A stretch of DNA of 64,000 bases from Marinobacter daepoensis DSM 16072 (GCF_000421165.1 NZ_ATWI01000008.1:1-64000), one strand, 5' to 3'; positions 1 to 8,579 are shown, numbered from the stretch's first letter. Notes: a model not told the origin generated them from the letters alone. Translations and numbers: made by a program.

Positions 1-31
1 ACAATCGAAAAAACAGGAATCCAGAAACGAA

Positions 32-57
32 AAAAGCCCCTGAAATCAGGGGCTTTT
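32..57 (-). terminator. ssrA intrinsic terminator
   Basis: On the minus strand a 9-bp GC-rich stem (AGCCCCTGA type arms at 35-43 and 46-54, AA loop) is followed by a run of T, just past the CCA end of the tmRNA. It fits a Rho-independent terminator for ssrA. Confidence 0.85.
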
Positions 58-68
58 CTCTTGCAAGG

Positions 69-434
69 TGGTGGAGACGGCGGGAATTGAACCCGCGTCC
101 GCCAGCACTAGGCCTTGAGGTCTACATGCTTAGTGTCCTTCTATTGATTTAACCTCAAGCGACCCGAAGGTCAGGGTGCAGGAGGCGAGCTCTTTAATCT
201 TAGCCGGACACCAGTGAGCGCTAGTGAGCGGAGCATCCTATAAGCGATGACGTCCTGGGATGTTGCTACTGAGTTATAGGCGCCTCAGCCAGGACGACTG
301 GAACGGCTTACGCCGCCAGTGCGTAGTTTTCGTCGTTTGCGACTATTACGTTGCAGCTTTGGATTTACGAGATTCGCTGCCATCTCGGCATGCACCCAAG
401 GGTTCGTCACCGGCGTCGAAGCCAAGTCGTCCCC
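69..434 (-). ncRNA. ssrA: transfer-messenger RNA (tmRNA)
   Basis: tmRNA rescues ribosomes stalled on broken mRNAs by acting first as alanyl-tRNA and then as a short mRNA that adds a degradation tag. The minus strand begins GGGGACG at 434 and ends CGTCTCC-A-CCA at 69; these ends pair as a 7-bp acceptor stem with one G-U wobble. The 3' part carries a TTCAATTCC-type T arm, and the 5' part carries the GGCTTCGACG motif of the D-like region. The tag frame at 340-308 encodes ANDENYALAA, as in E. coli. Length is 366 nt with CCA encoded. Its protein partner smpB lies 1.6 kb away, separated by a wax ester synthase gene. Confidence 0.97.
308..340 (-). other. tmRNA proteolysis-tag reading frame
   Basis: Reading from a GCA resume codon on the minus strand gives ANDENYALAA followed by TAA. 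With the alanine carried by the tmRNA itself, the full tag is AANDENYALAA, identical to the E. coli tag that targets proteins to ClpXP and related proteases. It lies inside ssrA. Confidence 0.95.
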
Positions 435-444
435 TTGTAGGTTC

Positions 445-475
445 AGTATATGTGGCCGGATTGTCAGACTTCAAG
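445..475 (-). promoter_or_regulatory. ssrA promoter, sigma-70 with overlapping sigma-32-like elements
   Basis: The minus strand shows TTGAAG, 18 bp, then TATACT, ending about 10 nt before the mature tmRNA 5' end; this is a good sigma-70 promoter. The same stretch also reads CTTGAAG, 13 bp, CCACATAT, which differs from the heat-shock consensus (CTTGAAA, 13-17 bp, CCCCATnT) at only two positions. Dual use is inferred, not shown. Confidence 0.65.
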
Positions 476-528
476 GGTTCTTTTTGTAACTGCGTTATGA
501 ATTGTACCTACCGTGGCTGTTTTGGTGG

Positions 529-1947
529 TCACGAGGCGCGGCGGTAAGCGACGTCTGGAGCGTGGGCAAGTGCTGCCTGGTGCAGGGCCTCGAAGCTTTC
601 CCGAAAATACGCCATCACAGCGTCGGGGTTGGCTTGTATCCCTTTGTCCACCGTCATGCCGAACTGGACCGTACCTGCGTAGCTGAAAATGCTCATGCCA
701 ATGCCGATGCTGCCGCTCTGGGGCACCCAGAACATGGGCTGAACCAGTTTGCTGCCTGCCAGGTAAACCGCATGGCGGGGGCCTGGTACGTTGGTGAGTA
801 CCGCTGAGGCCTTTCGGCTCAGCATGTCTAAAGCACGTCTTTCAAGAATGTCGGGGCCCCGCCCGAACAGGTCCAGCAGGCTGTAGGTTACCTGGGCCTG
901 GTAGGAGCGTTTGAGCCGGTTCATGTTCTCCTGAATCTGGCGAAAGCACATGATTGGGTCGCGGACTTCAATGGGCAAGCACACCAGCACCAGTCCGAAC
1001 TGGTTACCCAGAGTTTCAATGGGCTGGTCCAGGGGGCGGAGATTAAAGGGCACCGCCACCCGGATGCCGCAGTCCGGAATGGGTTGGTCCCGCTCGGTGA
1101 AGTGGCGGCTCAGGGCGCCGGTGGCGGCGCAAAGCAAGACGTCGTTGACGGTGCCCCCCAGTAATCGGGCACACTGTTTTACGGCATCCAGCGCCAGCGG
1201 TTCTGCCCAGGCCACTTGTTTTCGGCCTTGCAGAGGGCCTTTCAGGCTGGTTTTCGGTTCAAAAGGAGCCAGCCCGAGTTTCGCCAGGTCCATTATGATG
1301 CCGCCTGCGGTGCTGACCAGCTTGAGCGGGTAATCCGGCTCTTTGCGAATGGAGTCTATGAACAGGTTGGCCTGTTCCCAGGCTGCATGTGTGCTGTCTG
1401 TCAGGCGATTCAGGAAACGGCTGGCCACGCCCTTTTCGGTATTTTTGACGGCTTTGGGCTGGGAGATTCGGTTGAGTTTAGGTTCCGGTGTTCTGTCGGT
1501 CAGGGAAAGCAGTACCCGGACCAGGGAAATGCCATCCGCAATACAGTGGTGGATCCGGATCAGCAGGGCGCAACCACCCTCGTAATTGTCGATGTAGTGG
1601 ATTTGCCAAAGTGGCCGCCGAAAGTCGAGGGCGGTGCTGTTGAAATCGCTGGTCAGTGCCTGGAGTTCTGCTTTATCGGCGCTTCCTGGCAGGGCGATGG
1701 TGTGCAGGTGGTTGTCGAGATCGAAAAGCGGGTCGTCCTCCCAGTAAACGCGGTCGCCGGTGTCGACAACGCGTTGCCGAAAGCGCCGAAACCTGAGAAA
1801 ACGCTCCTCCAGGGTGCGTTGGAGCCGCGTCAGGGGGATGGGGTTCTCGAAAACCAGCACCGCGGAAATCATCATGGGGTTTTCCGCGGTATCCATACGT
1901 AACCAGGAGCGATCGACCGACGACATGGTCGTCCGTTTGGATGACAT
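529..1947 (-). CDS. wax ester synthase / diacylglycerol acyltransferase (WS/DGAT)
   Basis: This bifunctional acyltransferase joins fatty acyl-CoA to a fatty alcohol (wax ester) or to diacylglycerol (triacylglycerol), storing carbon in lipid inclusions. The 472-residue length is typical of the family. The catalytic motif HHxxxDG is present as HHCIADG at residues 133-139, and the family motifs NDVLL and NVPGP follow in the C-terminal half. The start at 1947 is supported by a GGGAGGG ribosome-binding site; M8 is a weaker alternative. It sits alone between ssrA and smpB, transcribed in the same direction as both. Marinobacter species usually carry several paralogues, so whether this copy makes wax esters or another acyl ester cannot be read from sequence. 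Confidence 0.93.
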   Translation of the reverse strand: MSSKRTTMSSVDRSWLRMDTAENPMMISAVLVFENPIPLTRLQRTLEERFLRFRRFRQRVVDTGDRVYWEDDPLFDLDNHLHTIALPGSADKAELQALTSDFNSTALDFRRPLWQIHYIDNYEGGCALLIRIHHCIADGISLVRVLLSLTDRTPEPKLNRISQPKAVKNTEKGVASRFLNRLTDSTHAAWEQANLFIDSIRKEPDYPLKLVSTAGGIIMDLAKLGLAPFEPKTSLKGPLQGRKQVAWAEPLALDAVKQCARLLGGTVNDVLLCAATGALSRHFTERDQPIPDCGIRVAVPFNLRPLDQPIETLGNQFGLVLVCLPIEVRDPIMCFRQIQENMNRLKRSYQAQVTYSLLDLFGRGPDILERRALDMLSRKASAVLTNVPGPRHAVYLAGSKLVQPMFWVPQSGSIGIGMSIFSYAGTVQFGMTVDKGIQANPDAVMAYFRESFEALHQAALAHAPDVAYRRAS

Positions 1948-2078
1948 AAGCCCTCCCTTTGCTTGGTGCCAGAGTCCGGGCCTCAGGAACTGCCGTTGGG
2001 GCCAGTTAATGGGATGTCAAAGTATAGGAGTCTTTTCCTGAACCGCAAAGGGGAGGCTGATGCACTGGCGTGTTCCGG

Positions 2079-2561
2079 TCAGGTGTTCGCTTCGCGCATA
2101 ATCCGCTGCTTTTGCCGGTTCCAGTCACGTTCTTTCTCGGTGGCTCGTTTGTCGAAGAGCTTCTTACCTTTCACCAGCGCAATCTCGCATTTCACCCGGT
2201 TCTTCTTCCAGTAAAGGGCGAGGGGGATGCACGTATAACCGGCCTGGTTTACCTGGCCGACAATTTTGGCGATCTCCTTGGCATGCAACAGGAGTTTTCG
2301 GGTGCGGGTGGGGTCCGCAATGACATGCGTCGACGCGGTGTTCAGCGGCGTGATGTGAGAACCCAGCAACCAGGCTTCGCCGTCTTTCAGGAGAACATAG
2401 GCATCAACCAACTGGGCCTTGCCGGCGCGCAGCGATTTCACTTCCCAGCCGAGCAGGGCAAGGCCGGCTTCAAAGCGCTCCTCGATATGATATTCGTGCT
2501 TCGCCTTTTTGTTCAGGGCGATGGTGTTGCTGGTTGGGGCGTTTGCTTTCTTCTTGCTCAT
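2079..2561 (-). CDS. smpB: SsrA-binding protein SmpB
   Basis: SmpB binds tmRNA and places it in the ribosomal A site during trans-translation. The 160-residue protein from the ATG at 2561 has the family core (start MSKKKAN, then the [15 protein letters not shown] stretch) and the basic C-terminal tail with KKLFDKR and a final IMREANT that would enter the mRNA channel. The start was chosen over an upstream in-frame ATG at 2645 because it gives the family length and has a GGACAGG ribosome-binding site. The gene is divergent from the symporter at 2742 and lies upstream of the wax ester synthase and ssrA on the same strand. Confidence 0.97.
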   Translation of the reverse strand: MSKKKANAPTSNTIALNKKAKHEYHIEERFEAGLALLGWEVKSLRAGKAQLVDAYVLLKDGEAWLLGSHITPLNTASTHVIADPTRTRKLLLHAKEIAKIVGQVNQAGYTCIPLALYWKKNRVKCEIALVKGKKLFDKRATEKERDWNRQKQRIMREANT

Positions 2562-2741
2562 GAATCCTGTCCGGGATCGGAAGAATGACGGAGCTGGCAT
2601 CTTCACTTTGGCCAGCAAATCGCGCATTGTAGCGCAGGAGTGCAATAAGGGTCACGGATTCGCCACCCGTTGCTGGTTTTGAGTCGTTCCTGGCCTCCGG
2701 CATCGGCTACAATGGCGCGCTTATCACGGCCAGGGGACGTC

Positions 2742-4337
2742 ATGCTGCGTAAGTACCAGACTTCAATAGGGTCCTTTACCCGAAAATCCACGTTTTTCTG
2801 GGCTTCTGTGGGCGCCACGGTCGGGCTTGCCAACCTGTGGCAGTTTCCCTATCTGGCGAGCAAGTACGGGGGGGGCTTGTTTATCCTGCTGTACCTGGCT
2901 TGTTTGCTTGTGGTCACTTTGCCGCTGATGGTGACAGAGGCCGTTATCGGGCGCCACGCCCGCCATGGGATCGTTCTGGCGATGGATGGCCTGGTCAAAA
3001 ATGCCGGGTGTTCGCCATTCTGGCGGCTGGCAGGGCCTCTGAGTATCCTTGCCGCGTTTGCTGTGCTGTCTTTTACGGCCGTTTTTGGTGGTATCGTTCT
3101 GGCCTACATCTTTTTTGGTGCCGCCGATCGCTTTGCGGGGGCGTCAACGACGTCGGCTGCGGCCGTTCTCTCTGAGTTGGTTTCTGACCCGGGCCATTAC
3201 CGGGAGTTTATGGCCTGGCATGTGTTTTTCCTGATTCTGGTGGTGGCGGTATCGGCCCGAGGGGTGGTGAAGGGGCTTGAGCGTTCTATGCGGCTTGTGG
3301 TGCCCTGCACCTTGCTGCTGATGTTGCTGTTATTTGTGTTTTCGGCAATGCGGGGCAGCTTGCAGTCGGGCATTGAGCATGTATTGGTCATGCGCCCCGG
3401 GCAGGTCACGGGCGATAGCCTCAAGGCCGCTTTCTTCCACGCGTTCTATACCTTGGGGCTAGGGATGGGCGTGTGGGCGATCTTTGGGGCTTACTCCACG
3501 GGCCATACCCGGTTGAAACGCTCGATTCTGGCCGTTGTGTTGATGGATACGCTGGTGGCTATTGTCGCTGGTCTGATGATGTTCTCCATTGCGGCCGACG
3601 GCAACAGTCTGGACGGTGAGCGCGGCTTCAGTCTGCTGTTTGTGTCGCTGCCGGTTACTCTGTCGGGTTTGCCGTACAGCCAGGTGATCCTGGCGTCGGT
3701 TTTCCTTTTGGTGGTGTTGATTGTCTGGGCTACCGCTCTGTCTTTGCTGGAACCGGTTGTGGGCTGGTTCCGGGAGTGGACTGGGGCACCCCGGGCCTGG
3801 TCGGCCGTGATTGTGGGAGTAGCCGTCTGGTTTGCCGGGCTCGCCTCGCTGTTTTCCTTCAATGTGTGGGCGGATTATCGGCTGGGCGGGGCAACGGTTT
3901 TTCGTTGGCTGGAGCTGGGGTCGGGCGGAGTGGTGATTCCGGTTGTCGCTATCCTGATCGCAACCTTTGCGGGTTGGTGTGTGACTCGTCGGTATGCGGC
4001 GATGCTCCTTGGGAATGCCCCGGCGCTGTTCCGGAAAATCTGGTTCTGGGTCATGCGGTTGGTGCTGCCGGTGGTGGCGGCCTGGATTGGCATCCAGTAC
4101 ACCCTGTTCTCGTTAGGTAACCTTTGTGATAATGGCAGCGCTGCCATCTGGTGTCAGGAAGCGCCGGTGGTTGAGGTCCCACCTGCCGAAGGGGGGAGCG
4201 AAGTGTTTGGTGAGGGGGCGAATGATGAGATGCCCCTGGACGCTGCTGAGGACTTGGTGGTGCCGGCCGGGCATGGGCTATTGGAGTCGGATGAAAAGGC
4301 CCCCAAACAGAGCGATATCCTTTATCATAGTGTCTGA
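2742..4337 (+). CDS. sodium-dependent transporter, neurotransmitter:sodium symporter (LeuT) family
   Basis: A 531-residue inner-membrane protein with about 12 hydrophobic segments. The first segment carries the LeuT-fold signature ASVGATVGLANLWQFPYL (residues 21-38), whose broken helix forms the sodium and substrate site, so it most likely imports an amino acid or related amine with Na+. The start at 2742 (MLRKYQ) has an AGGGGACG ribosome-binding site; an upstream in-frame ATG at 2670 would add an unlikely basic leader. The C-terminal 60 residues are acidic, hydrophilic and specific to this protein. The substrate cannot be predicted. It is divergent from smpB and 51 bp upstream of ratA, possibly cotranscribed. 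Confidence 0.88.
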   Translation: MLRKYQTSIGSFTRKSTFFWASVGATVGLANLWQFPYLASKYGGGLFILLYLACLLVVTLPLMVTEAVIGRHARHGIVLAMDGLVKNAGCSPFWRLAGPLSILAAFAVLSFTAVFGGIVLAYIFFGAADRFAGASTTSAAAVLSELVSDPGHYREFMAWHVFFLILVVAVSARGVVKGLERSMRLVVPCTLLLMLLLFVFSAMRGSLQSGIEHVLVMRPGQVTGDSLKAAFFHAFYTLGLGMGVWAIFGAYSTGHTRLKRSILAVVLMDTLVAIVAGLMMFSIAADGNSLDGERGFSLLFVSLPVTLSGLPYSQVILASVFLLVVLIVWATALSLLEPVVGWFREWTGAPRAWSAVIVGVAVWFAGLASLFSFNVWADYRLGGATVFRWLELGSGGVVIPVVAILIATFAGWCVTRRYAAMLLGNAPALFRKIWFWVMRLVLPVVAAWIGIQYTLFSLGNLCDNGSAAIWCQEAPVVEVPPAEGGSEVFGEGANDEMPLDAAEDLVVPAGHGLLESDEKAPKQSDILYHSV

Positions 4338-4388
4338 ACGGTCCGGCAGGGCTGCAATGACGTCTGAAACGCAGGAATCCCGCTTTAC

Positions 4389-4835
4389 ATGGCACATCAG
4401 ATCGATAAGACCGCGTTGGTCATGCACTCGGCGGAGCGTATGTTCCACCTGGTCAACGATATCGCCCGCTATCCCGAGTTTCTGCCCTGGTGTACCGGGG
4501 CGGAAGTGCACGAACAGAACGATGCCGAGATCATGGCATCACTGGATATTGCCAAAGGCGGTGTCCGTCACAGGTTGACCACGCGAAATCAGCTGTTGAT
4601 GCCGGAAAGCATCGAGATGAAGCTGGTTGATGGCCCGCTCCGGAATCTGACCGGGCGCTGGCATTTCCGGGCACTGGACGCAAACGCCTGCAAAGTCATA
4701 CTGACTCTTGAATTCGAGTTTTCCGGTTCGCTGTCCAGAATCACCTTTGGCCCGGTGTTCAACCAAGCGGCCAACACCATGGTTGATGCCTTCTGTCGAC
4801 GGGCGGACCAGGTGTATCAGGGAGGGTTGGTGTAA
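4389..4835 (+). CDS. ratA: RatA-family START/Coq10 domain protein
   Basis: The 148-residue protein matches the RatA/Coq10 family: an N-terminal VMHSAERMFHLVNDI stretch, then YPEFLPWC, and a C-terminal helix with FNQAANTMVDAFCRRAD. E. coli RatA was described as a toxin that blocks 70S assembly, while Coq10 relatives bind ubiquinone or its precursors, so the name does not settle the function. Its stop overlaps the start of rnfH (TAATG), and smpB-ratA-rnfH clustering is common in gammaproteobacteria. The lipid-binding fold is inferred from the family. Confidence 0.92.
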   Translation: MAHQIDKTALVMHSAERMFHLVNDIARYPEFLPWCTGAEVHEQNDAEIMASLDIAKGGVRHRLTTRNQLLMPESIEMKLVDGPLRNLTGRWHFRALDANACKVILTLEFEFSGSLSRITFGPVFNQAANTMVDAFCRRADQVYQGGLV

Positions 4836-5113
4836 TGGAAGTCGAGGTGGCATATGCCCGCCCTGATAAACAGCAGATTGTGACTGTCGTTGTGCCGGAG
4901 GGAACGACGGCGCTCGAGGCTGTCAGGCTTTCGACGATCAGTGAAATCTTCCCGGAGGTCGACCCCGAAAACATTGATATGGGTGTGTTCGGGAAGGTGG
5001 TGAAGCGCCCGGCGGAACATGTGCTTCGGGATGGGGATCGGGTAGAGCTCTATCGCCCGCTCAAGATTGATCCCAAGCAGGCGAGGCTGAACCGGGCCAA
5101 GAAAAAAGGCTGA
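4835..5113 (+). CDS. rnfH: RnfH family protein (UPF0125, RatB)
   Basis: A 92-residue ubiquitin-like beta-grasp protein with the family features EVEVAYA at the start, GTTALEAVRLS, the VFGKVV strand, and LRDGDRVELYRPL near the end. It forms a translationally coupled pair with ratA (4-base overlap) and converges on bamE three bases away. The molecular role is not established in any organism; the name comes from its presence in some rnf clusters. Confidence 0.92.
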   Translation: MEVEVAYARPDKQQIVTVVVPEGTTALEAVRLSTISEIFPEVDPENIDMGVFGKVVKRPAEHVLRDGDRVELYRPLKIDPKQARLNRAKKKG

Positions 5114-5116
5114 AGG

Positions 5117-5449
5117 TCAGTAGGCGGGAGTCTCTTCCAGCAACTGAGCCTCGTAGTGGCTCAGCCGGTCATTCTCGTAGTAGACAACGATACGTTGTTC
5201 TTCAATGTCGTTGCCGCGACGCTGAAAGGTGAAGATGTAGTATTCCCTGGACGGGTCAACCGGGTTCAGCAGCAACGGTGTGCCAAGGAGCGCGTGCACC
5301 TGGTTTCTGGGCATGCCTTCCGACAGCTCCTTCAGTTCCTCATCCGTCACGATGTTGCCTTGCTGGACGTTGATTTTGTAGACGCCCGGGAATGTGCAGC
5401 CGGACAACGATAAAATGCTAATAAGAACGATAGCGGGGAGCTTTTGCAT
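5117..5449 (-). CDS. bamE: outer membrane protein assembly factor BamE (lipoprotein)
   Basis: BamE is a small lipoprotein of the BAM complex that inserts beta-barrels into the outer membrane. The 110-residue precursor has a signal peptide ending in the lipobox LSGC (Cys18), then the SmpA/OmlA domain with the GMPRNQVHALLGTPLL motif and YYIFTFQRRG. It is divergent from fur with a 122-bp gap, the same arrangement as omlA-fur in Pseudomonas. No defined promoter could be assigned in that gap. Confidence 0.96.
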   Translation of the reverse strand: MQKLPAIVLISILSLSGCTFPGVYKINVQQGNIVTDEELKELSEGMPRNQVHALLGTPLLLNPVDPSREYYIFTFQRRGNDIEEQRIVVYYENDRLSHYEAQLLEETPAY

Positions 5450-5571
5450 CGCCGGGGGAAATCCTCTATCTTGAATTCGCCTGCATCAAGCAGGTGTGAA
5501 ACGGGTCATCCGTCGTACTGCGGCTTCATCATACCGGAAGCCGTGAGGCACACCAAAGAGCGAATGGTAAC

Positions 5572-5991
5572 ATGTCATCTGAAAACGCCGAATTACGAAA
5601 AGTCGGTCTGAAGGTTACCCTGCCAAGGGTCAAGATCTTCAATATCCTGGAAAACGCCAAAGAGCATCATCTGAGTGCCGAAGACGTTTATAAGAAACTG
5701 CTGGATCAAGGCGATGACGTGGGGCTGGCAACCGTGTATCGGGTTCTGACTCAGTTCGAAACGGCAGGCCTGGTGTTACGTCACAATTTCGAAGGCGGTC
5801 ATGCGGTTTTTGAGATGGCCGGAGACGATCATCACGATCATATGGTCTGCACGCAGACGGGTGAAGTCGTTGAATTTGTAGACGAAGTCATCGAGGAGCG
5901 TCAGAAGAAAATTGCCGCAGAACACGGTTACGAGATTGTTGATCACAGCCTGATCCTCTACGTGAAACCGTTGAAGTCCGACAAGAAGTAA
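5572..5991 (+). CDS. fur: ferric uptake regulator Fur
   Basis: Fur is the iron-responsive repressor that, with Fe2+, blocks iron-uptake promoters. The 139-residue protein has the winged helix with the recognition stretch GLATVYRVLTQFE (51-63) and the metal site HHDHMVC (87-93). Only one cysteine of the E. coli CxxC pair is present (C93, followed by TQTGE), as in Pseudomonas Fur, so a structural zinc held by CxxC is not expected. It is divergent from bamE and convergent with recN. I saw no clear Fur box upstream. Confidence 0.97.
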   Translation: MSSENAELRKVGLKVTLPRVKIFNILENAKEHHLSAEDVYKKLLDQGDDVGLATVYRVLTQFETAGLVLRHNFEGGHAVFEMAGDDHHDHMVCTQTGEVVEFVDEVIEERQKKIAAEHGYEIVDHSLILYVKPLKSDKK

Positions 5992-6017
5992 AAAAAGGGC
6001 CAGCGATGCGCTGGCCC
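5991..6017 (-). terminator. recN terminator
   Basis: Perfect 9-bp stem (5997-6005 with 6009-6017, loop ATG). On the minus strand it is followed by a run of T, so it is a good Rho-independent terminator for recN. On the plus strand it lacks a U tract, so it would stop fur transcription poorly. Confidence 0.75.
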
Positions 6018-6042
6018 AACAGCTCTCTGAAGCGAGAGGGGG

Positions 6043-7722
6043 TTAGTGGTGTGTTGCCTGGCCCTTAACAAACATTTCGCGGGCATGCGCTATGGTCTGT
6101 TCTGTCATATCGACGCCGCCAAGCATCCTCGCGACCTCGCTGATCCGGCCCTGATCGTCCAGTCGTTCAATGCGTGAATAGGTTGAATCCTTTTCTGTAA
6201 ATTTGCTGACAAACAGGTGCTGATGGCACTGGGCTGCGACCTGAGGCAGGTGTGTCACGCACAGAACCTGTCCGTTTTCTCCCAGAGACCGAAGCAGGCG
6301 CCCAACCACTTCCGCAGTCCCCCCGCCAATCCCGACATCGACTTCGTCGAAGACCAGTGTTGGTGTTGTTGAGGTCTGCGCCACAACCACCTGTATGGCA
6401 AGGCTGATGCGTGACAATTCGCCTCCGGAAGCCACTTTTGCGAGTGATCGGGCGGGTTGCCCCGGGTTGGCGCTCACCAGAAACTCCACCTCTTCCAGGC
6501 CATGGGGGGAGGGAGTCTCGTCGTGGTTGCGGCTCAGGTGGCTGACAAATTGCACTGAAGGCATGTTCAGTTGCGTCAGCTCGCGGGCAATTCGCTGGTC
6601 CAGCTCCACCGCAGCTGTCCGGCGTTTCTCGGACAGGTCATTCGCCAGCGTATTAAACGTCGCCCGGTGGCTTTCCAGTTCGGCTTCCAGTTGTTCGAGG
6701 CTGCCTTCTCCTCCGTCCAGGTCTGCCAGCTCCTGGCTCAGGTGTCGGTGCAGTTCAAACAGCTCTTCGGGGGGGATGCGGTGCTTTCTCGCCATCTGGT
6801 AGATGGCGCTGAGTCGTTCTTCGACCTCCGTCAGCCTGGCTGGGTCGGCTTCATAGTCGTCCACAAAACGACGCAGGTTGTCTCCGGCTTCTGAAACCTG
6901 TATCTGCGCTTCGTTCAGCATCTGGATTGTGTCGGCCAGCGCCGGCACCTCTGATGGCAGCTGCTCCAGTTGCTGTAAGGCCTGACGGATCAGGTCGACA
7001 GCAGATGCATCGTTTTCCGTGCACAGCAGGGCGGCCTGGTGGCTGTTGTGTAAAATAGCATCGGCCTGGCTGAGCTGGGCCTGTTCTGCTTCCAGGCTTT
7101 CCTGCTCATCTTCGGCCAGCGCCAGTCTGTCGAGTTCTTCAACCTGATATCGTAAGAGCTGCAGCCGGGCTTCGGTTTCGTCAGCGTTTTGCTGGCGCTG
7201 CCGGAGTTTATGTCGGGTGTCGTTCCAGGCTTTCCAGGCGGAGCGTGTTTCTTCCGCCAGGGTTTCGGCGCCAGCGAATTCGTCCAGCAATTTTCGGTGA
7301 GTTTCCTTGCGAAGCAGCGACTGGTGCTGGTGCTGACTGTGGATGTCCATCAGTTGTGTGCCTAGCTCTTTCAGCTGAGACAGAGGGCAGGGCTGGCCGT
7401 TGATGAAAGCTTTGGATCGCCCGTCCTTGCTGATGGTTCGGCGCAGTATGCAGTCGTCCTTGTCGTCCAGCTCATGGTGTTCCAGCCAGGATTGGGCGTC
7501 TGGAATACGGGAAATGTCAAAGCTGGCTGTTATATCGGCACGCTTGGCTCCGTGGCGAACAGCGCCGGCATCCGCCCGGCCGCCCATCACCAGCCCCAGC
7601 GCATCCAGAACAATGGACTTGCCCGCGCCGGTTTCACCCGTCAGGGCGGTCATGCCCGGGCTGAATTGCAGTTCAACGCGTTCCGCAATGGCGTAGTTCG
7701 ATACCGTGAGCTGTGTGAGCAT
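6043..7722 (-). CDS. recN: DNA repair protein RecN
   Basis: RecN is an SMC-like ATPase that holds broken DNA ends during recombinational double-strand break repair. The 559-residue protein has the Walker A GETGAGKS at residues 29-36, a long coiled-coil middle rich in Glu, Gln and Leu, and the C-terminal ABC part with a signature SGGELSRISLA and Walker B LVFDEVDVGIGG. The start at 7722 (MLTQL) was chosen over 7740 because it has GGAGG upstream and fits the family. Two tandem LexA boxes lie 40-80 bp upstream, so induction in the SOS response is expected, as in E. coli. Confidence 0.96.
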   Translation of the reverse strand: MLTQLTVSNYAIAERVELQFSPGMTALTGETGAGKSIVLDALGLVMGGRADAGAVRHGAKRADITASFDISRIPDAQSWLEHHELDDKDDCILRRTISKDGRSKAFINGQPCPLSQLKELGTQLMDIHSQHQHQSLLRKETHRKLLDEFAGAETLAEETRSAWKAWNDTRHKLRQRQQNADETEARLQLLRYQVEELDRLALAEDEQESLEAEQAQLSQADAILHNSHQAALLCTENDASAVDLIRQALQQLEQLPSEVPALADTIQMLNEAQIQVSEAGDNLRRFVDDYEADPARLTEVEERLSAIYQMARKHRIPPEELFELHRHLSQELADLDGGEGSLEQLEAELESHRATFNTLANDLSEKRRTAAVELDQRIARELTQLNMPSVQFVSHLSRNHDETPSPHGLEEVEFLVSANPGQPARSLAKVASGGELSRISLAIQVVVAQTSTTPTLVFDEVDVGIGGGTAEVVGRLLRSLGENGQVLCVTHLPQVAAQCHQHLFVSKFTEKDSTYSRIERLDDQGRISEVARMLGGVDMTEQTIAHAREMFVKGQATHH

Positions 7723-7763
7723 GCCGCAACCTCCGCTCATTCATGAGCCTTTGAAATTCTGCA

Positions 7764-7798
7764 CTGTGTTTTCATACAGGTGCTGTGAATATATACAG
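7764..7798 (-). promoter_or_regulatory. two tandem LexA (SOS) boxes upstream of recN
   Basis: Two sequences match the LexA consensus CTGT-N8-ACAG exactly at the outer bases: CTGT-gttttcat-ACAG at 7764-7779 and CTGT-gaatatat-ACAG at 7783-7798. Their 19-bp spacing puts them on nearly the same helix face. They lie 42-76 bp upstream of the recN start; E. coli recN also has multiple LexA boxes. The nearest gene on the other side is grpE, whose promoter lies beyond them. Confidence 0.88.
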
Positions 7799-7857
7799 GG
7801 TTTTGGGTCTTTGCAAATTCGATTGGGGCAAATCGGTAAAGAATGTGTGGGTAATGG

Positions 7858-7884
7858 TTGAAACATGTGAAGCGAGCCCCATAT
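7858..7884 (+). promoter_or_regulatory. sigma-32 heat-shock promoter of grpE
   Basis: TTGAAA (7858-7863), 13 bp, CCCCATAT (7877-7884). This matches the core of the sigma-32 consensus (CTTGAAA, 13-17 bp, CCCCATnT) except for the first C of the -35 element. It lies 96 bp upstream of grpE, the first gene of the chaperone operon. Confidence 0.88.
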
Positions 7885-7979
7885 CGGTTCGCAAAGTGAT
7901 GTTTTCCTGCTTTCTGGACGAGTGGGAGTTGTCTTTTCTGCAGGCCCGTGCGGCCGTGAGAACGATATCAGGAGTGGTC

Positions 7980-8579
7980 ATGAGTGCTGACGATAAGCGT
8001 AGTGAACAGGTAGAAGAACGCAACGAGGCGGCAGAGACTGCAGCAGAGCAGCAGGCTGGCGCGGCGGAGCAGGTCGCTGAAGAGGGTTCTGAGCTGGAGT
8101 CTCTGCAGCAGAAATTGCAGGAATATCAGGAGCAGGCCCTGCGAGCGCAGGCCGAGATGCAGAATGTGCGCCGGCGAGCCGAGATTGATGTTGAGAAGGC
8201 GCATAAATTTGCCCTTGAGAAGTTTGTGAAAGAGCTGTTGCCAGTGGCTGACAGTTTGGAAAAAGCGGTAGAAAGCACAGAAGGGCATGAGGAAGCTGGT
8301 GAGCTGGTTGCTTCCATTCGGGAAGGGGTGGAAATGACCCTTACTCTGTTCATGAACAGCCTGAAGAAGTTCAGCGTTGAGCAGGTCAATCCGGTGGGTG
8401 AGCCGTTCGATCCTCAGCAGCACGAGGCGATGTCCATGGTGCCGGCGCCCGGCGCAGAGCCGAACAGCGTGGTTGCGGTGGTGCAGAAAGGTTATTTGCT
8501 GAACGGACGGGTGGTCCGGCCGGCCATGGTTGTCGTGGCAAAAGCGGAAGATGCGCCAAAAATCGATGAGCAGGCTTGA
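7980..8579 (+). CDS. grpE: nucleotide exchange factor GrpE
   Basis: GrpE releases ADP from DnaK and so recharges the chaperone cycle. From the ATG at 7980 the protein is 199 residues: an acidic, Glu/Gln-rich N-terminal coiled coil, then the family core ([20 protein letters not shown]) and the C-terminal beta domain with [14 protein letters not shown]. The reading frame is open further upstream, but that extension runs back through the heat-shock promoter, and the ATG has a GGAG site. It is followed by dnaK, dnaJ and dapB on the same strand. Confidence 0.97.
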   Translation: MSADDKRSEQVEERNEAAETAAEQQAGAAEQVAEEGSELESLQQKLQEYQEQALRAQAEMQNVRRRAEIDVEKAHKFALEKFVKELLPVADSLEKAVESTEGHEEAGELVASIREGVEMTLTLFMNSLKKFSVEQVNPVGEPFDPQQHEAMSMVPAPGAEPNSVVAVVQKGYLLNGRVVRPAMVVVAKAEDAPKIDEQA

